A stretch of 64,000 nt of DNA, taken from positions 101,615,700-101,679,699 of the forward strand of contig OX638130.1 of NCBI GenBank assembly GCA_951804985.1, read 5' to 3'. This document shows positions 1-13,595 of this stretch, in pieces. Source of the stretch: Dryomyza anilis. Its lineage: Eukaryota; Arthropoda; Insecta; Diptera; Dryomyzidae. Under the pieces are notes generated by a model. It ran no database searches. It saw nothing but the letters and a program-made list of their open reading frames with translations, and was not told the origin of the DNA. The position numbers and the translations under genes were made by a program. The stretch's first letter is position 1. Every line of letters starts with the position of its first letter.

Positions 1-492
1 TGGACCCTCTAGGACGCTTCGTTTAGGAGTTATGGCCATTTAAAGGAAAATGTTTTTCAAAACCTGATTACACCTGAACCGACCGATCGAATTATATGAA
101 ATTTGCTTTTATTAGTTGGGCCATCAATATCTATAAAATGTCCCCACTTTGGACCCTCTAGGACGCTTCGTTTAGGAGTTATGGCCATTTAAAGGAAAAT
201 GTTTTTCAAAACCTGATTACACCGGAACCGACCGATCGAATTATATGAAATTTGCTTTTATTAGTTGGGCCATCAATATCTATAAAATGCCTCCACTTTG
301 GACCCTCTAGGACGCTTCGTTTAGGAGTTATGGCCATTTAAAGGAAAATGTTTTTCAAAACCTGATTACACGGGAACCGACCGATCGAATTATATGAAAT
401 TTGCTTTTATTAGTTGGGCCATCAATATCTATAAAATGCCCCCACTTTGCACCCTCTAGGACGCTTCGTTTAGGAGTTATGGCCATTTAAAG

Positions 493-3400
493 GAAAATGT
501 TTTTCAAAACCTGATTACACCAGAACCGACCGATCGAATTATATGAAATTTGCTGTGAATAATTGGGCCATCAATATCTATAAAATGCCCCCACTTTATA
601 CCCTCTAGGACGCTTCGTTTAGGAGTTATGGCCATTTAAAGGAAAATGTTTTTCAAAACCTGATTACAAAAGTACCGACCGATCGAATTATATGAAATTT
701 GCAGTGAGTAGTTGGGCCATTAATATCTATAAAATGCCCCCACTTTGCACCCTCTAGGACGCTTCGTTTAAGAGTTATGGCCATTTAAAGGAAAATGTTT
801 TTCAAATCCTGATTACACCAGAACCGACCGATCGAATTATATGAAATTTGCAGTGAATAATTGGGCCATCAATATCTATAAAATGCCCCCACTTTGGACC
901 CTCTAGGACGCTTCGTTTAGGAGTTATGGCCATTTAAAGGAAAATGTTTTTCAAAACCTGATTACACCAGAACCGACCGATCGCAGTTTGGACCCTCTAG
1001 GACGGTTCGTTTAGGAGTTATGGCCATTTAAAAGAAAATGTTTTTCAAAACCTGATTACACCAGAACCGACCGATCGAATTATATGAAATTTGCTGTGAA
1101 TAATTGGGCCATCAATATCTATAAAATGCCCCCACTTTATACCCTCTAGGACGCTTCGTTTAGGAGTTATGGCCATTTAAAGGAAAATGTTTTTCAAAAC
1201 CTGATTACACCGGAACCGACCGATCGAATTTTATGAAATTTGCTGTGAATAATTGGGCCATCAATATATATAAAATGCCCCCACTTTGGACCCTCTAGGA
1301 CGCTTCGTTTAGGAGTTATGGCCATTTAAAGGAAAATGTTTTTCAAAACCTGATTACACCTGAACCGACCGATCGAATTATATGAAATTTGCTTTTATTA
1401 GTTGGGCCATCAATATCTATAAAATGTCCCCACTTTGGACCCTCTAGGACGCTTCGTTTAGGAGTTATGGCCATTTAAAGGAAAATGTTTTTCAAAACCT
1501 GATTACACCGGAACCGACCGATCGAATTATATGAAATTTGCTTTTATTAGTTGGGCCATCAATATCTATAAAATGCCTCCACTTTGGACCCTCTAGGACG
1601 CTTCGTTTAGGAGTTATGGCCATTTAAAGGAAAATGTTTTTCAAAACCTGATTACACGGGAACCGACCGATCGAATTATATGAAATTTGCTTTTATTAGT
1701 TGGGCCATCAATATCTATAAAATGCCCCCACTTTGCACCCTCTAGGACGCTTCGTTTAGGAGTTATGGCCATTTAAAGGAAAATGTTTTTCAAAACCTGA
1801 TTACACCGGAACCGAGCGATCGAATTATATGAAATTTGCAGTGAATAGTTGGGCCATCAATATCTATAAAATACCCCCACTTTGCACACTCTAGGACGCT
1901 TCGTTTAGGAGTTATGGCCATTTAAAGGAAAATGTTTTTCAAAACCTGATTACACCGGAACCGACCGATCGAATTTTATGAAATTTGCTTTTATTAGTTG
2001 GGCCATCAATATCTATAAAATGCCCCCACTTTGCACCCTCTAGGACGCTTCGTTTAGGAGTTATGGCCATTTAAAGGAAAATGTTTTTCAAAACCTGATT
2101 ACACCAGAACCGACCGATCGGATTATATGAAATTTGCAGTGAATAATTGGGCCATCAATATCTATAAAATGCCCCCACTTTGGACCCTCTAGGACGCTTC
2201 GTTTAGGAGTTATGGCCATTTAAAGGAAAATGTTTTTCAAAACCTGATTACACCGGAACCGACCGATCGAATTTTATGAAATTTGCTTTTATTAGTTGGG
2301 CCATCAATATCTATAAAATGCCCCCACTTTGCACCCTCTAGGACGCTTCGTTTAGGAGTTATGGCCATTTAAAGGAAAATGTTTTTCAAAACCTGATTAC
2401 ACCGGAACCGACCGATCGAATTATATGAAATTTGCTTTTATTAGTTGGGCCATCAATATCTATAAAATGCCCCCACTTTGCACCCTCTAGGACGCTTCGT
2501 TTAGGAGTTATGGCAATTTAAAGGAAAATGTTTTTCAAATCCTGATTACACCAGAACCGACCGATCGAATTATATGAAATTTGCTGTGAATAATTGGGCC
2601 ATCAATATCTATAAAATGCCCCCACTTTGGACCCTCTAGGACGCTTCGTTTAGGAGTTATGGCCATTTAAAGGAAAATGTTTTTCAAAACCTGATTACAC
2701 CAGAACCGACCGATCGCAGTTTGGACCCTCTAGGACGCTTCGTTTAGGAGTTATGGCCATTTAAAGGAAAATGTTTTTCAAAACCTGATTACACCGGAAC
2801 CGACCGATCGAATTATATGAAATTTGCTTTTATTAGTTGGGCCATCAATATCTATAAAATGCCCCCACTTTGCACCCTCTAGGACGCTTCGTTTAGGAGT
2901 TATGGCCATTTAAAGGAAAATGTTTTTCAAAACCTGATTACACCGGAACCGACCGATCGAATTATATGAAATTTGCAGTGAATAATTGGGCCATCAATAT
3001 CTATAAAATGCCCCCACTTTGCACCCTCTAGGACGCTTCGTTTAGGAGTTATGGCCATTTAAAGGAAACTGTTTTTCAAAACCTGATTACACCAGAACCG
3101 ACCGATCGAATTATATGAAATTTGAAGTGAATAATTGGGCCATCAATATCTATAAAATGCCCCCACTTTGGACCCTTTAGGACGCTTCGTTTAGAAGTTA
3201 TGGCCATTTAAAGGAAAATGTTTTTCAAAACCTGATTACACCGGAACCGACCGATCGAATTTTATGAAATTTGCAGTGAATAATTGGGCCATCAATATCT
3301 ATAAAATGTCCCCACTTTGGACCCTCTAGGACGCTTCGTTTAGGAGTTATGGCCATTTAAAGGAAAATGTTTTTCAAAACCTGATTACACCGGAACCGAC

Positions 3401-6091
3401 CGATCGAATTATATGAAATTTGCTTTTATTAGTTGGGCCATCAATATCTATAAAATGCCCCCACTTTGCACCCTCTAGGACGCTTCGTTTAGGAGTTATG
3501 GCCATTTAAAGGAAAATGTTTTTCAAATCCTGATTACACCAGAACCGACCGATCGAATTATATGAAATTTGCGGAACCGACCGATCGAATTATATGAGAT
3601 TTGCTTTTATTAATTGGGCCATCAATATCTATAAAATGCCCCCACTTTGCACCCTCTAGGACGCTTCGTTTAGGAGTTATGGCCATTTAAAGGAAAATGT
3701 TTTTCAAATCCTGATTACACCAGAACCGACCGATCGAATTATATGAAATTTGCAGTGAATAATTGGGCCATCAATATCTATAAAATGCCCCCACTTTGGA
3801 CCGTCTAGGACGCTTCGTTTAGGAGTTATGGCCATTTAAAGGAAAATGTTTTTCAAAACCTGATTACACCGGAACCGACCGATCGAATTTTATGAAATTT
3901 GCAGTGAATAATTGGGCCATCAATATCTATAAAATGTCCCCACTTTGGACCCTCTAGGACGCTTCGTTTAGGAGTTATGGCCATTTAAAGGAAAATGTTT
4001 TTCAAAACCTGATTACACCAGAACCGACCGATCGGATTATATGAAATTTGCAGTGAATAATTGGGCCATCAATATCTATAAAATGCCCCCACTTTGGACC
4101 CTCTAGGACGCTTCGTTTAGGAGTTATGGCCATTTAAAGGAAAATGTTTTTCAAATTCTGATTACACCAGAACCGACCGATCGAATTATATGAAATTTGC
4201 AGTGAGTAATTGGGCCATCAATATCTATAAAATGCCCCCACTTTGGACCCTCTAGGACGCTTCGTTTAGGAGTTATGGCCATTTAAAGGAAAATGTTTTT
4301 CAAAACCTGATTACACCGGAACCGACCGATCGAATTATATGAAATTTGCAGTGAATAATTGGGCCATCAATATATATAAAATGCCCCCACTTTGGACCCT
4401 CTAGGACGCTTCGTTTAGGAGTTATGGCCATTTAAAGGAAAATGTTTTTCAAAACCTGATTACACCGGAACCGACCGATCGAATTTTATGAAATTTGCTT
4501 TTATTAGTTGGGCCATCAATATCTATAAAATGCCCCCACTTTGCACCCTCTAGGATGCTTCGTTTAGGAGTTATGGCCATTTAAAGGAAAATGTTTTTCA
4601 AATCCTGATTACACCAGAACCGACCGATCGAATTATATGAAATTTGCAGTGAATAATTGGGCCATCAATATATATAAAATGCCCCCACTTTGGACCCTCT
4701 AGGACGCTTCGTTTAGGAGTTATGGCCATTTAAAGGAAAATGTTTTTCAAAACCTGATTACACCGGAACCGACCGATCGAATTTTATGAAATTTGCTTTT
4801 ATTAGTTGGGCCATCAATATCTATAAAATGCCCCCACTTTATACCCTCTAGGACGCTTCGTTTAGGAGTTATGGCCATTTAAAGGAAAATGTTTTTCAAA
4901 ACCTGATTACACCGGAACCGACCGATCGAATTATATGAAATTTGCTTTTATTAGTTGGGCCATCAATATCTATAAAATGCCCCCACTTTGCACCCTCTAG
5001 GACGCTTCGTTTAGGAGTTATGGCCATTTAAAGGAAAATGTTTTTCAAATCCTGATTACACCAGAACCGACCGATCGAATTATATGAAATTTGCAGTGAA
5101 TAATTGGGCCATCAATATATATAAAATGCCCCCACTTTGGACCCTCTAGGACGCTTCGTTTAGGAGTTATGGCCATTTAAAGGAAAATGTTTTTCAAAAC
5201 CTGATTACACCAGAACCGACCGATCGCAGTTTGGACCCTCTAGGACGCTTCGTTTAGGAGTTATGGCCATTTAAAGGAAAATGTTTTTCAAAACCTGATT
5301 ACACCGGAACCGACCGATCGAATTATATGAAATTTGCTTTTATTAGTTGGGCCATCAATATCTATAAAATGCCCCCACTTTGCACCCTCTAGGACGCTTC
5401 GTTTAGGAGTTATGGCCATTTAAAGGAAAATGTTTTTCAAAACCTGATTACACCGGAACCGACTGATCGAATTATATGAAATTTGCAGTGAATAATTGGG
5501 CCATCAATATCTATAAAATGTCCCCACTTTGGACCCTCTAGGACGCTTCGTTTAGGAGTTATGGCCATTTAAAGGAAAATGTTTTTCAAATCCTGATTAC
5601 ACCAGAACCGACCGATCGAATTATATGAAATTTGCAGTGAATAATTGGGCCATCAATATCTATAAAATGCCCCCACTTTGGACCCTCTAGGACGCTTCGT
5701 TTAGGAGTTATGGCCATTTAAAGGAAAATGTTTTTCAAAACCTGATTACACCAGAACCGACCGATCGCAGTTTGGACCCTCTAGGACGGTTCGTTTAGGA
5801 GTTATGGCCATTTAAAGGAAAATGTTTTTCAAAACCTGATTACACCGGAACCGACCGATCGAATTATATTTTTGCTTTGAATAGTTGGGCCATCAATATC
5901 TACAAAATGCCCCCACTTTGGACCCTCTAGGACGCTTCGTTTAGGAGTTATGGCCATTTAAAGGAAACTGTTTTTCAAAACCTGATTACACCAGAACCGA
6001 CCGATCGAATTATATGAAATTTGCAGTGAATAATTGGGCCATCAATATCTATAAAATGTCCCCACTTTGCACCCTCTAGGACGCTTCGTTT
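493..6091. repeat. Higher-order block of the 149-bp satellite, copy A
   Basis: The order of diagnostic variants here is repeated almost exactly in 6654-12300. Landmarks: the aaaagtaccgacc unit (666), the accgagcgatcg unit (about 1811), the atacccccac unit (about 1871), the 181-bp unit (3468-3648) and the tacaaaatgc unit (5901). The offset to copy B is 6161 at first, 6216 after a 55-bp indel and 6208 after an 8-bp indel. Copy A has a 94-bp unit at 896-989 where copy B has a full unit. Edges are fuzzy because everything is satellite. Confidence 0.88.
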
Positions 6092-6653
6092 AGGAGTTAT
6101 GGCCATTTAAAGGAAACTGTTTTTCAAAACCTGATTACACCAGAACCGACCGATCGCAGTTTGGACCCTCTAGGACGCTTCGTTTAGGAGTTATGGCCAT
6201 TTAAAGGAAAATGTTTTTCAAATCCTGATTACACCAGAACCGACCGATCGAATTATATGAAATTTGCAGTGAATAATTGGGCCATCAATATCTATAAAAT
6301 GCCCCCACTTTGCACCCTCTAGGACGCTTCGTTTAGGAGTTATGGCCATTTAAAGGAAACTGTTTTTCAAAACCTGATTACACCAGAACCGACCGATCGA
6401 ATTATATGAAATTTGCAGTGAATAATTGGGCCATCAATATCTATAAAATGTCCCCACTTTGCACCCTCTAGGACGCTTCGTTTAGGAGTTATGGCCATTT
6501 AAAGGAAACTGTTTTTCAAAACCTGATTACACCAGAACCGACCGATCGAATTATATGAAATTTGCAGTGAATAATTGGGCCATCAATATCTATAAAATGC
6601 CCCCACTTTGGACCCTCTAGGACGCTTCGTTTAGGAGTTATGGCCATTTAAAA

Positions 6654-9600
6654 GAAAATGTTTTTCAAAACCTGATTACACCAGAACCGACCGATCGAAT
6701 TATATGAAATTTGCTGTGAATAATTGGGCCATCAATATCTATAAAATGCCCCCACTTTATACCCTCTAGGACGCTTCGTTTAGGAGTTATGGCCATTTAA
6801 AGGAAAATGTTTTTCAAAACCTGATTACAAAAGTACCGACCGATCGAATTATATGAAATTTGCAGTGAGTAGTTGGGCCATTAATATCTATAAAATGCCC
6901 CCACTTTGCACCCTCTAGGACGCTTCGTTTAAGAGTTATGGCCATTTAAAGGAAAATGTTTTTCAAATCCTGATTACACCAGAACCGACCGATCGAATTA
7001 TATGAAATTTGCAGTGAATAATTGGGCCATCAATATCTATAAAATGCCCCCACTTTGCACCCTCTAGGACGCTTCGTTTAGGAGTTATGGCCATTTAAAG
7101 GAAACTGTTTTTCAAAACCTGATTACACCAGAACCGACCGATCGAATTATATGAAATTTGCAGTGAATAATTGGGCCATCAATATCTATAAAATGCCCCC
7201 ACTTTGGACCCTCTAGGACGCTTCGTTTAGGAGTTATGGCCATTTAAAAGAAAATGTTTTTCAAAACCTGATTACACCAGAACCGACCGATCGAATTATA
7301 TGAAATTTGCTGTGAATAATTGGGCCATCAATATATATAAAATGCCCCCACTTTGGACCCTCTAGGACGCTTCGTTTAGGAGTTATGGCCATTTAAAGGA
7401 AAATGTTTTTCAAAACCTGATTACACCGGAACCGACCGATCGAATTTTATGAAATTTGCTGTGAATAATTGGGCCATCAATATATATAAAATGCCCCCAC
7501 TTTGGACCCTCTAGGACGCTTCGTTTAGGAGTTATGGCCATTTAAAGGAAAATGTTTTTCAAAACCTGATTACACCTGAACCGACCGATCGAATTATATG
7601 AAATTTGCTTTTATTAGTTGGGCCATCAATATCTATAAAATGTCCCCACTTTGGACCCTCTAGGACGCTTCGTTTAGGAGTTATGGCCATTTAAAGGAAA
7701 ATGTTTTTCAAAACCTGATTACACCGGAACCGACCGATCGAATTATATGAAATTTGCTTTTATTAGTTGGGCCATCAATATCTATAAAATGCCTCCACTT
7801 TGGACCCTCTAGGACGCTTCGTTTAGGAGTTATGGCCATTTAAAGGAAAATGTTTTTCAAAACCTGATTACACGGGAACCGACCGATCGAATTATATGAA
7901 ATTTGCTTTTATTAGTTGGGCCATCAATATCTATAAAATGCCCCCACTTTGCACCCTCTAGGACGCTTCGTTTAGGAGTTATGGCCATTTAAAGGAAAAT
8001 GTTTTTCAAAACCTGATTACACCGGAACCGAGCGATCGAATTATATGAAATTTGCAGTGAATAGTTGGGCCATCAATATCTATAAAATACCCCCACTTTG
8101 CACACTCTAGGACGCTTCGTTTAGGAGTTATGGCCATTTAAAGGAAAATGTTTTTCAAAACCTGATTACACCGGAACCGACCGATCGAATTTTATGAAAT
8201 TTGCTTTTATTAGTTGGGCCATCAATATCTATAAAATGCCCCCACTTTGCACCCTCTAGGACGCTTCGTTTAGGAGTTATGGCCATTTAAAGGAAAATGT
8301 TTTTCAAAACCTGATTACACCAGAACCGACCGATCGGATTATATGAAATTTGCAGTGAATAATTGGGCCATCAATATCTATAAAATGCCCCCACTTTGGA
8401 CCCTCTAGGACGCTTCGTTTAGGAGTTATGGCCATTTAAAGGAAAATGTTTTTCAAAACCTGATTACACCGGAACCGACCGATCGAATTTTATGAAATTT
8501 GCTTTTATTAGTTGGGCCATCAATATCTATAAAATGCCCCCACTTTGCACCCTCTAGGACGCTTCGTTTAGGAGTTATGGCCATTTAAAGGAAAATGTTT
8601 TTCAAAACCTGATTACACCGGAACCGACCGATCGAATTATATGAAATTTGCTTTTATTAGTTGGGCCATCAATATCTATAAAATGCCCCCACTTTGCACC
8701 CTCTAGGACGCTTCGTTTAGGAGTTATGGCAATTTAAAGGAAAATGTTTTTCAAATCCTGATTACACCAGAACCGACCGATCGAATTATATGAAATTTGC
8801 TGTGAATAATTGGGCCATCAATATCTATAAAATGCCCCCACTTTGGACCCTCTAGGACGCTTCGTTTAGGAGTTATGGCCATTTAAAGGAAAATGTTTTT
8901 CAAAACCTGATTACACCAGAACCGACCGATCGCAGTTTGGACCCTCTAGGACGCTTCGTTTAGGAGTTATGGCCATTTAAAGGAAAATGTTTTTCAAAAC
9001 CTGATTACACCGGAACCGACCGATCGAATTATATGAAATTTGCTTTTATTAGTTGGGCCATCAATATCTATAAAATGCCCCCACTTTGCACCCTCTAGGA
9101 CGCTTCGTTTAGGAGTTATGGCCATTTAAAGGAAAATGTTTTTCAAAACCTGATTACACCGGAACCGACCGATCGAATTATATGAAATTTGCAGTGGGCC
9201 ATCAATATCTATAAAATGCCCCCACTTTGCACCCTCTAGGACGCTTCGTTTAGGAGTTATGGCCATTTAAAGGAAACTGTTTTTCAAAACCTGATTACAC
9301 CAGAACCGACCGATCGAATTATATGAAATTTGAAGTGAATAATTGGGCCATCAATATCTATAAAATGCCCCCACTTTGGACCCTTTAGGACGCTTCGTTT
9401 AGAAGTTATGGCCATTTAAAGGAAAATGTTTTTCAAAACCTGATTACACCGGAACCGACCGATCGAATTTTATGAAATTTGCAGTGAATAATTGGGCCAT
9501 CAATATCTATAAAATGTCCCCACTTTGGACCCTCTAGGACGCTTCGTTTAGGAGTTATGGCCATTTAAAGGAAAATGTTTTTCAAAACCTGATTACACCG

Positions 9601-12300
9601 GAACCGACCGATCGAATTATATGAAATTTGCTTTTATTAGTTGGGCCATCAATATCTATAAAATGCCCCCACTTTGCACCCTCTAGGACGCTTCGTTTAG
9701 GAGTTATGGCCATTTAAAGGAAAATGTTTTTCAAATCCTGATTACACCAGAACCGACCGATCGAATTATATGAAATTTGCGGAACCGACCGATCGAATTA
9801 TATGAGATTTGCTTTTATTAATTGGGCCATCAATATCTATAAAATGCCCCCACTTTGCACCCTCTAGGACGCTTCGTTTAGGAGTTATGGCCATTTAAAG
9901 GAAAATGTTTTTCAAATCCTGATTACACCAGAACCGACCGATCGAATTATATGAAATTTGCAGTGAATAATTGGGCCATCAATATCTATAAAATGCCCCC
10001 ACTTTGGACCGTCTAGGACGCTTCGTTTAGGAGTTATGGCCATTTAAAGGAAAATGTTTTTCAAAACCTGATTACACCGGAACCGACCGATCGAATTTTA
10101 TGAAATTTGCAGTGAATAATTGGGCCATCAATATCTATAAAATGTCCCCACTTTGGACCCTCTAGGACGCTTCGTTTAGGAGTTATGGCCATTTAAAGGA
10201 AAATGTTTTTCAAAACCTGATTACACCAGAACCGACCGATCGGATTATATGAAATTTGCAGTGAATAATTGGGCCATCAATATCTATAAAATGCCCCCAC
10301 TTTGGACCCTCTAGGACGCTTCGTTTAGGAGTTATGGCCATTTAAAGGAAAATGTTTTTCAAATTCTGATTACACCAGAACCGACCGATCGAATTATATG
10401 AAATTTGCAGTGAGTAATTGGGCCATCAATATCTATAAAATGCCCCCACTTTGGACCCTCTAGGACGCTTCGTTTAGGAGTTATGGCCATTTAAAGGAAA
10501 ATGTTTTTCAAAACCTGATTACACCGGAACCGACCGATCGAATTATATGAAATTTGCAGTGAATAATTGGGCCATCAATATATATAAAATGCCCCCACTT
10601 TGGACCCTCTAGGACGCTTCGTTTAGGAGTTATGGCCATTTAAAGGAAAATGTTTTTCAAAACCTGATTACACCGGAACCGACCGATCGAATTTTATGAA
10701 ATTTGCTTTTATTAGTTGGGCCATCAATATCTATAAAATGCCCCCACTTTGCACCCTCTAGGATGCTTCGTTTAGGAGTTATGGCCATTTAAAGGAAAAT
10801 GTTTTTCAAATCCTGATTACACCAGAACCGACCGATCGAATTATATGAAATTTGCAGTGAATAATTGGGCCATCAATATATATAAAATGCCCCCACTTTG
10901 GACCCTCTAGGACGCTTCGTTTAGGAGTTATGGCCATTTAAAGGAAAATGTTTTTCAAAACCTGATTACACCGGAACCGACCGATCGAATTTTATGAAAT
11001 TTGCTTTTATTAGTTGGGCCATCAATATCTATAAAATGCCCCCACTTTATACCCTCTAGGACGCTTCGTTTAGGAGTTATGGCCATTTAAAGGAAAATGT
11101 TTTTCAAAACCTGATTACACCGGAACCGACCGATCGAATTATATGAAATTTGCTTTTATTAGTTGGGCCATCAATATCTATAAAATGCCCCCACTTTGCA
11201 CCCTCTAGGACGCTTCGTTTAGGAGTTATGGCCATTTAAAGGAAAATGTTTTTCAAATCCTGATTACACCAGAACCGACCGATCGAATTATATGAAATTT
11301 GCAGTGAATAATTGGGCCATCAATATATATAAAATGCCCCCACTTTGGACCCTCTAGGACGCTTCGTTTAGGAGTTATGGCCATTTAAAGGAAAATGTTT
11401 TTCAAAACCTGATTACACCAGAACCGACCGATCGCAGTTTGGACCCTCTAGGACGCTTCGTTTAGGAGTTATGGCCATTTAAAGGAAAATGTTTTTCAAA
11501 ACCTGATTACACCGGAACCGACCGATCGAATTATATGAAATTTGCTTTTATTAGTTGGGCCATCAATATCTATAAAATGCCCCCACTTTGCACCCTCTAG
11601 GACGCTTCGTTTAGGAGTTATGGCCATTTAAAGGAAAATGTTTTTCAAAACCTGATTACACCGGAACCGACTGATCGAATTATATGAAATTTGCAGTGAA
11701 TAATTGGGCCATCAATATCTATAAAATGTCCCCACTTTGGACCCTCTAGGACGCTTCGTTTAGGAGTTATGGCCATTTAAAGGAAAATGTTTTTCAAATC
11801 CTGATTACACCAGAACCGACCGATCGAATTATATGAAATTTGCAGTGAATAATTGGGCCATCAATATCTATAAAATGCCCCCACTTTGGACCCTCTAGGA
11901 CGCTTCGTTTAGGAGTTATGGCCATTTAAAGGAAAATGTTTTTCAAAACCTGATTACACCAGAACCGACCGATCGCAGTTTGGACCCTCTAGGACGGTTC
12001 GTTTAGGAGTTATGGCCATTTAAAGGAAAATGTTTTTCAAAACCTGATTACACCGGAACCGACCGATCGAATTATATTTTTGCTTTGAATAGTTGGGCCA
12101 TCAATATCTACAAAATGCCCCCACTTTGGACCCTCTAGGACGCTTCGTTTAGGAGTTATGGCCATTTAAAGGAAAATGTTTTTCAAAACCTGATTACACC
12201 AGAACCGACCGATCGAATTATATGAAATTTGCAGTGAATAATTGGGCCATCAATATCTATGAAATGCCCCCACTTTGGACCCTCTAGGACGCTTCGTTTA
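6654..12300. repeat. Higher-order block of the 149-bp satellite, copy B
   Basis: Same variant order as copy A: aaaagtaccgacc unit at 6827, accgagcgatcg near 8028, 181-bp unit at 9676, tacaaaatgc at 12109. Private changes include an 8-bp deletion near 9195 (gcagtgggcc instead of gcagtgaataattgggcc) and a full unit at 7057 where copy A is truncated. The block ends at the array edge, so the last copy-A units after 6092 have no counterpart. Only scattered substitutions separate the copies, implying recent duplication or ongoing homogenisation. Confidence 0.88.
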
Positions 12301-13188
12301 GTATATATTCATTAGCACTTTGAGAGTTTAAATAGATGCCTTATGTATAATGTATAAATTAAATTAATGTATTAATTAAAAGCGGTTATAGTTTAAAGTG
12401 GCATATAGGGCACCAGGGTTTACGAATCCTGCAAGTAACTGTAACCTATGGATTATCGAATTGCAATTTATTTAGGACACCACAACTTGTTGTCATATAT
12501 ATTTCACCAGGAAGTAAAAGAGTGTAGAACTTTTATAGTAACTTCAGCTAACTTCAGTCGGCAAAGTAAAGTGGTATCGTAATACACGACAATTTTTATT
12601 GTAGCCCTTATGTAACTCTTATGATTTTTTTTATGTAGTGAATTCAATAGACACATGGTCAGACAAACAGGCATATAAACAGACCCAGGCATCTGAGAGA
12701 AATGCATTGAAGTCAAAGACAAAAGCATTAGAAATTTTCTTTGAGCGCCCATATTAACAATTTAAGCGCATATTATTTACACTTGGTACAAGTGAAATGC
12801 AATACAGTAATGTTTGTGCTGCCCCTTTTTTCATTCAAACTGATGGTCAGTGAAAATATATTTCTTAAACAGGTATTTTTTAACATTCATTTTTGAGTGA
12901 ATACATAATTTTCAAATTTTTTAATTGGACTGCAGTAAAAATAAATGTGCATTAATTTTCTAAATTTTAAATAAATACAGACTACAAAAAATAAATGCAT
13001 TAAAAGTAAATGCAGATGTAGTAATTATGTACAATTGTATACACTAATACAAAACGAACTACATCAATGTAGTAAAAATAAATAAATAGATAAATCAAAT
13101 AGATTCGTTACTTATTTTAAAGACATTTGTCTTTCATTTAATACAGTCTTTTTTTCGATGCATCAATACGATTATTGTTGTTGAACAG
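12301..13188. other. AT-rich unique DNA beside the satellite
   Basis: No gene seen. Around 12900-13090 it is rich in words such as aaataaatgcatt, actacatcaatgtagt and taaaaataaata. Similar vocabulary recurs at 32.1-32.5 and 37.9-38.2 kb, so an old dispersed repeat may lie here. Open frames are short and unconvincing. Confidence 0.5.
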
Positions 13189-13420
13189 TACACCCAGAAA
13201 AAAAATCCCTCAAATCCCATTAAAATTGGTCTATTAAACTACTATTAAATCAAAAATTGTCCTATTATTTTTGATTTAATAGTATAAAAAAAATAAATCT
13301 TTTCATATAAACTCAATGGCAATGTCATGATATTTTCTAGTATTTAATGGTATTTTCCGATTAAAATAATAATTTAATAGTAAAAAACTATTATTTATAT
13401 AGTATTTTTTTCCGGGTGTA
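13189..13420. mobile_element. MITE with cacccrgaaaaaaat inverted ends and TA target
   Basis: The left end tacacccagaaaaaaaat is the inverse of the right end atttttttccgggtgta. Both are flanked by TA, as in Tc1/mariner-type elements. The interior is AT-rich, with repeated ttaatag/ctattaaa words and no coding capacity. Similar ends (acacagaaaaaa, tctgagtgta) appear near 17884, 21225, 36755, 39295, 41544 and 45958, pointing to a family or superfamily with several members here. Confidence 0.7.
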
Positions 13421-13595
13421 TGATCGCTATTTTAATAATTGTTTCATAATATGATAATGCGTTTAAAGAATAACAAAAGAAGTTAATTTTAAATTTATTA
13501 CAACAAATTTTATAGTTTTTACTAAACATTATTAATAAAAAAAATATATATATACCAAAAGTTAATTTTAATACTACCCAACACGATTTTATCCA

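Larger units (their letters stand above)
1..12300. repeat. 149-bp satellite array, about 85 units
   Basis: Head-to-tail monomers of 149 bp: the word ggaccctct (or gcaccctct) recurs at 2, 151, 300, 449 and so on. Each unit contains ctaggacgcttcgtttagga, then ggccatttaaagg, gttttcaaaacctgattaca, gaaccgaccgatcgaatta and ttgggccatcaatat. Units differ at a few diagnostic sites (tttgga/tttgca/tttata; acaccgg/acaccag/acacctg/acacggg; tttgctttta versus tttgcagtgaat). The array is cut by the left edge of the window and stops inside a unit at about 12300. No frame is conserved as coding. It is classical satellite DNA, probably heterochromatic, although chromosome position cannot be told from sequence. 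Confidence 0.98.

Noticed and set aside
12504..12752. 82-codon minus frame next to the satellite
   Set aside because: Composition is typical of chance frames in AT-rich DNA and there is no supporting signal.
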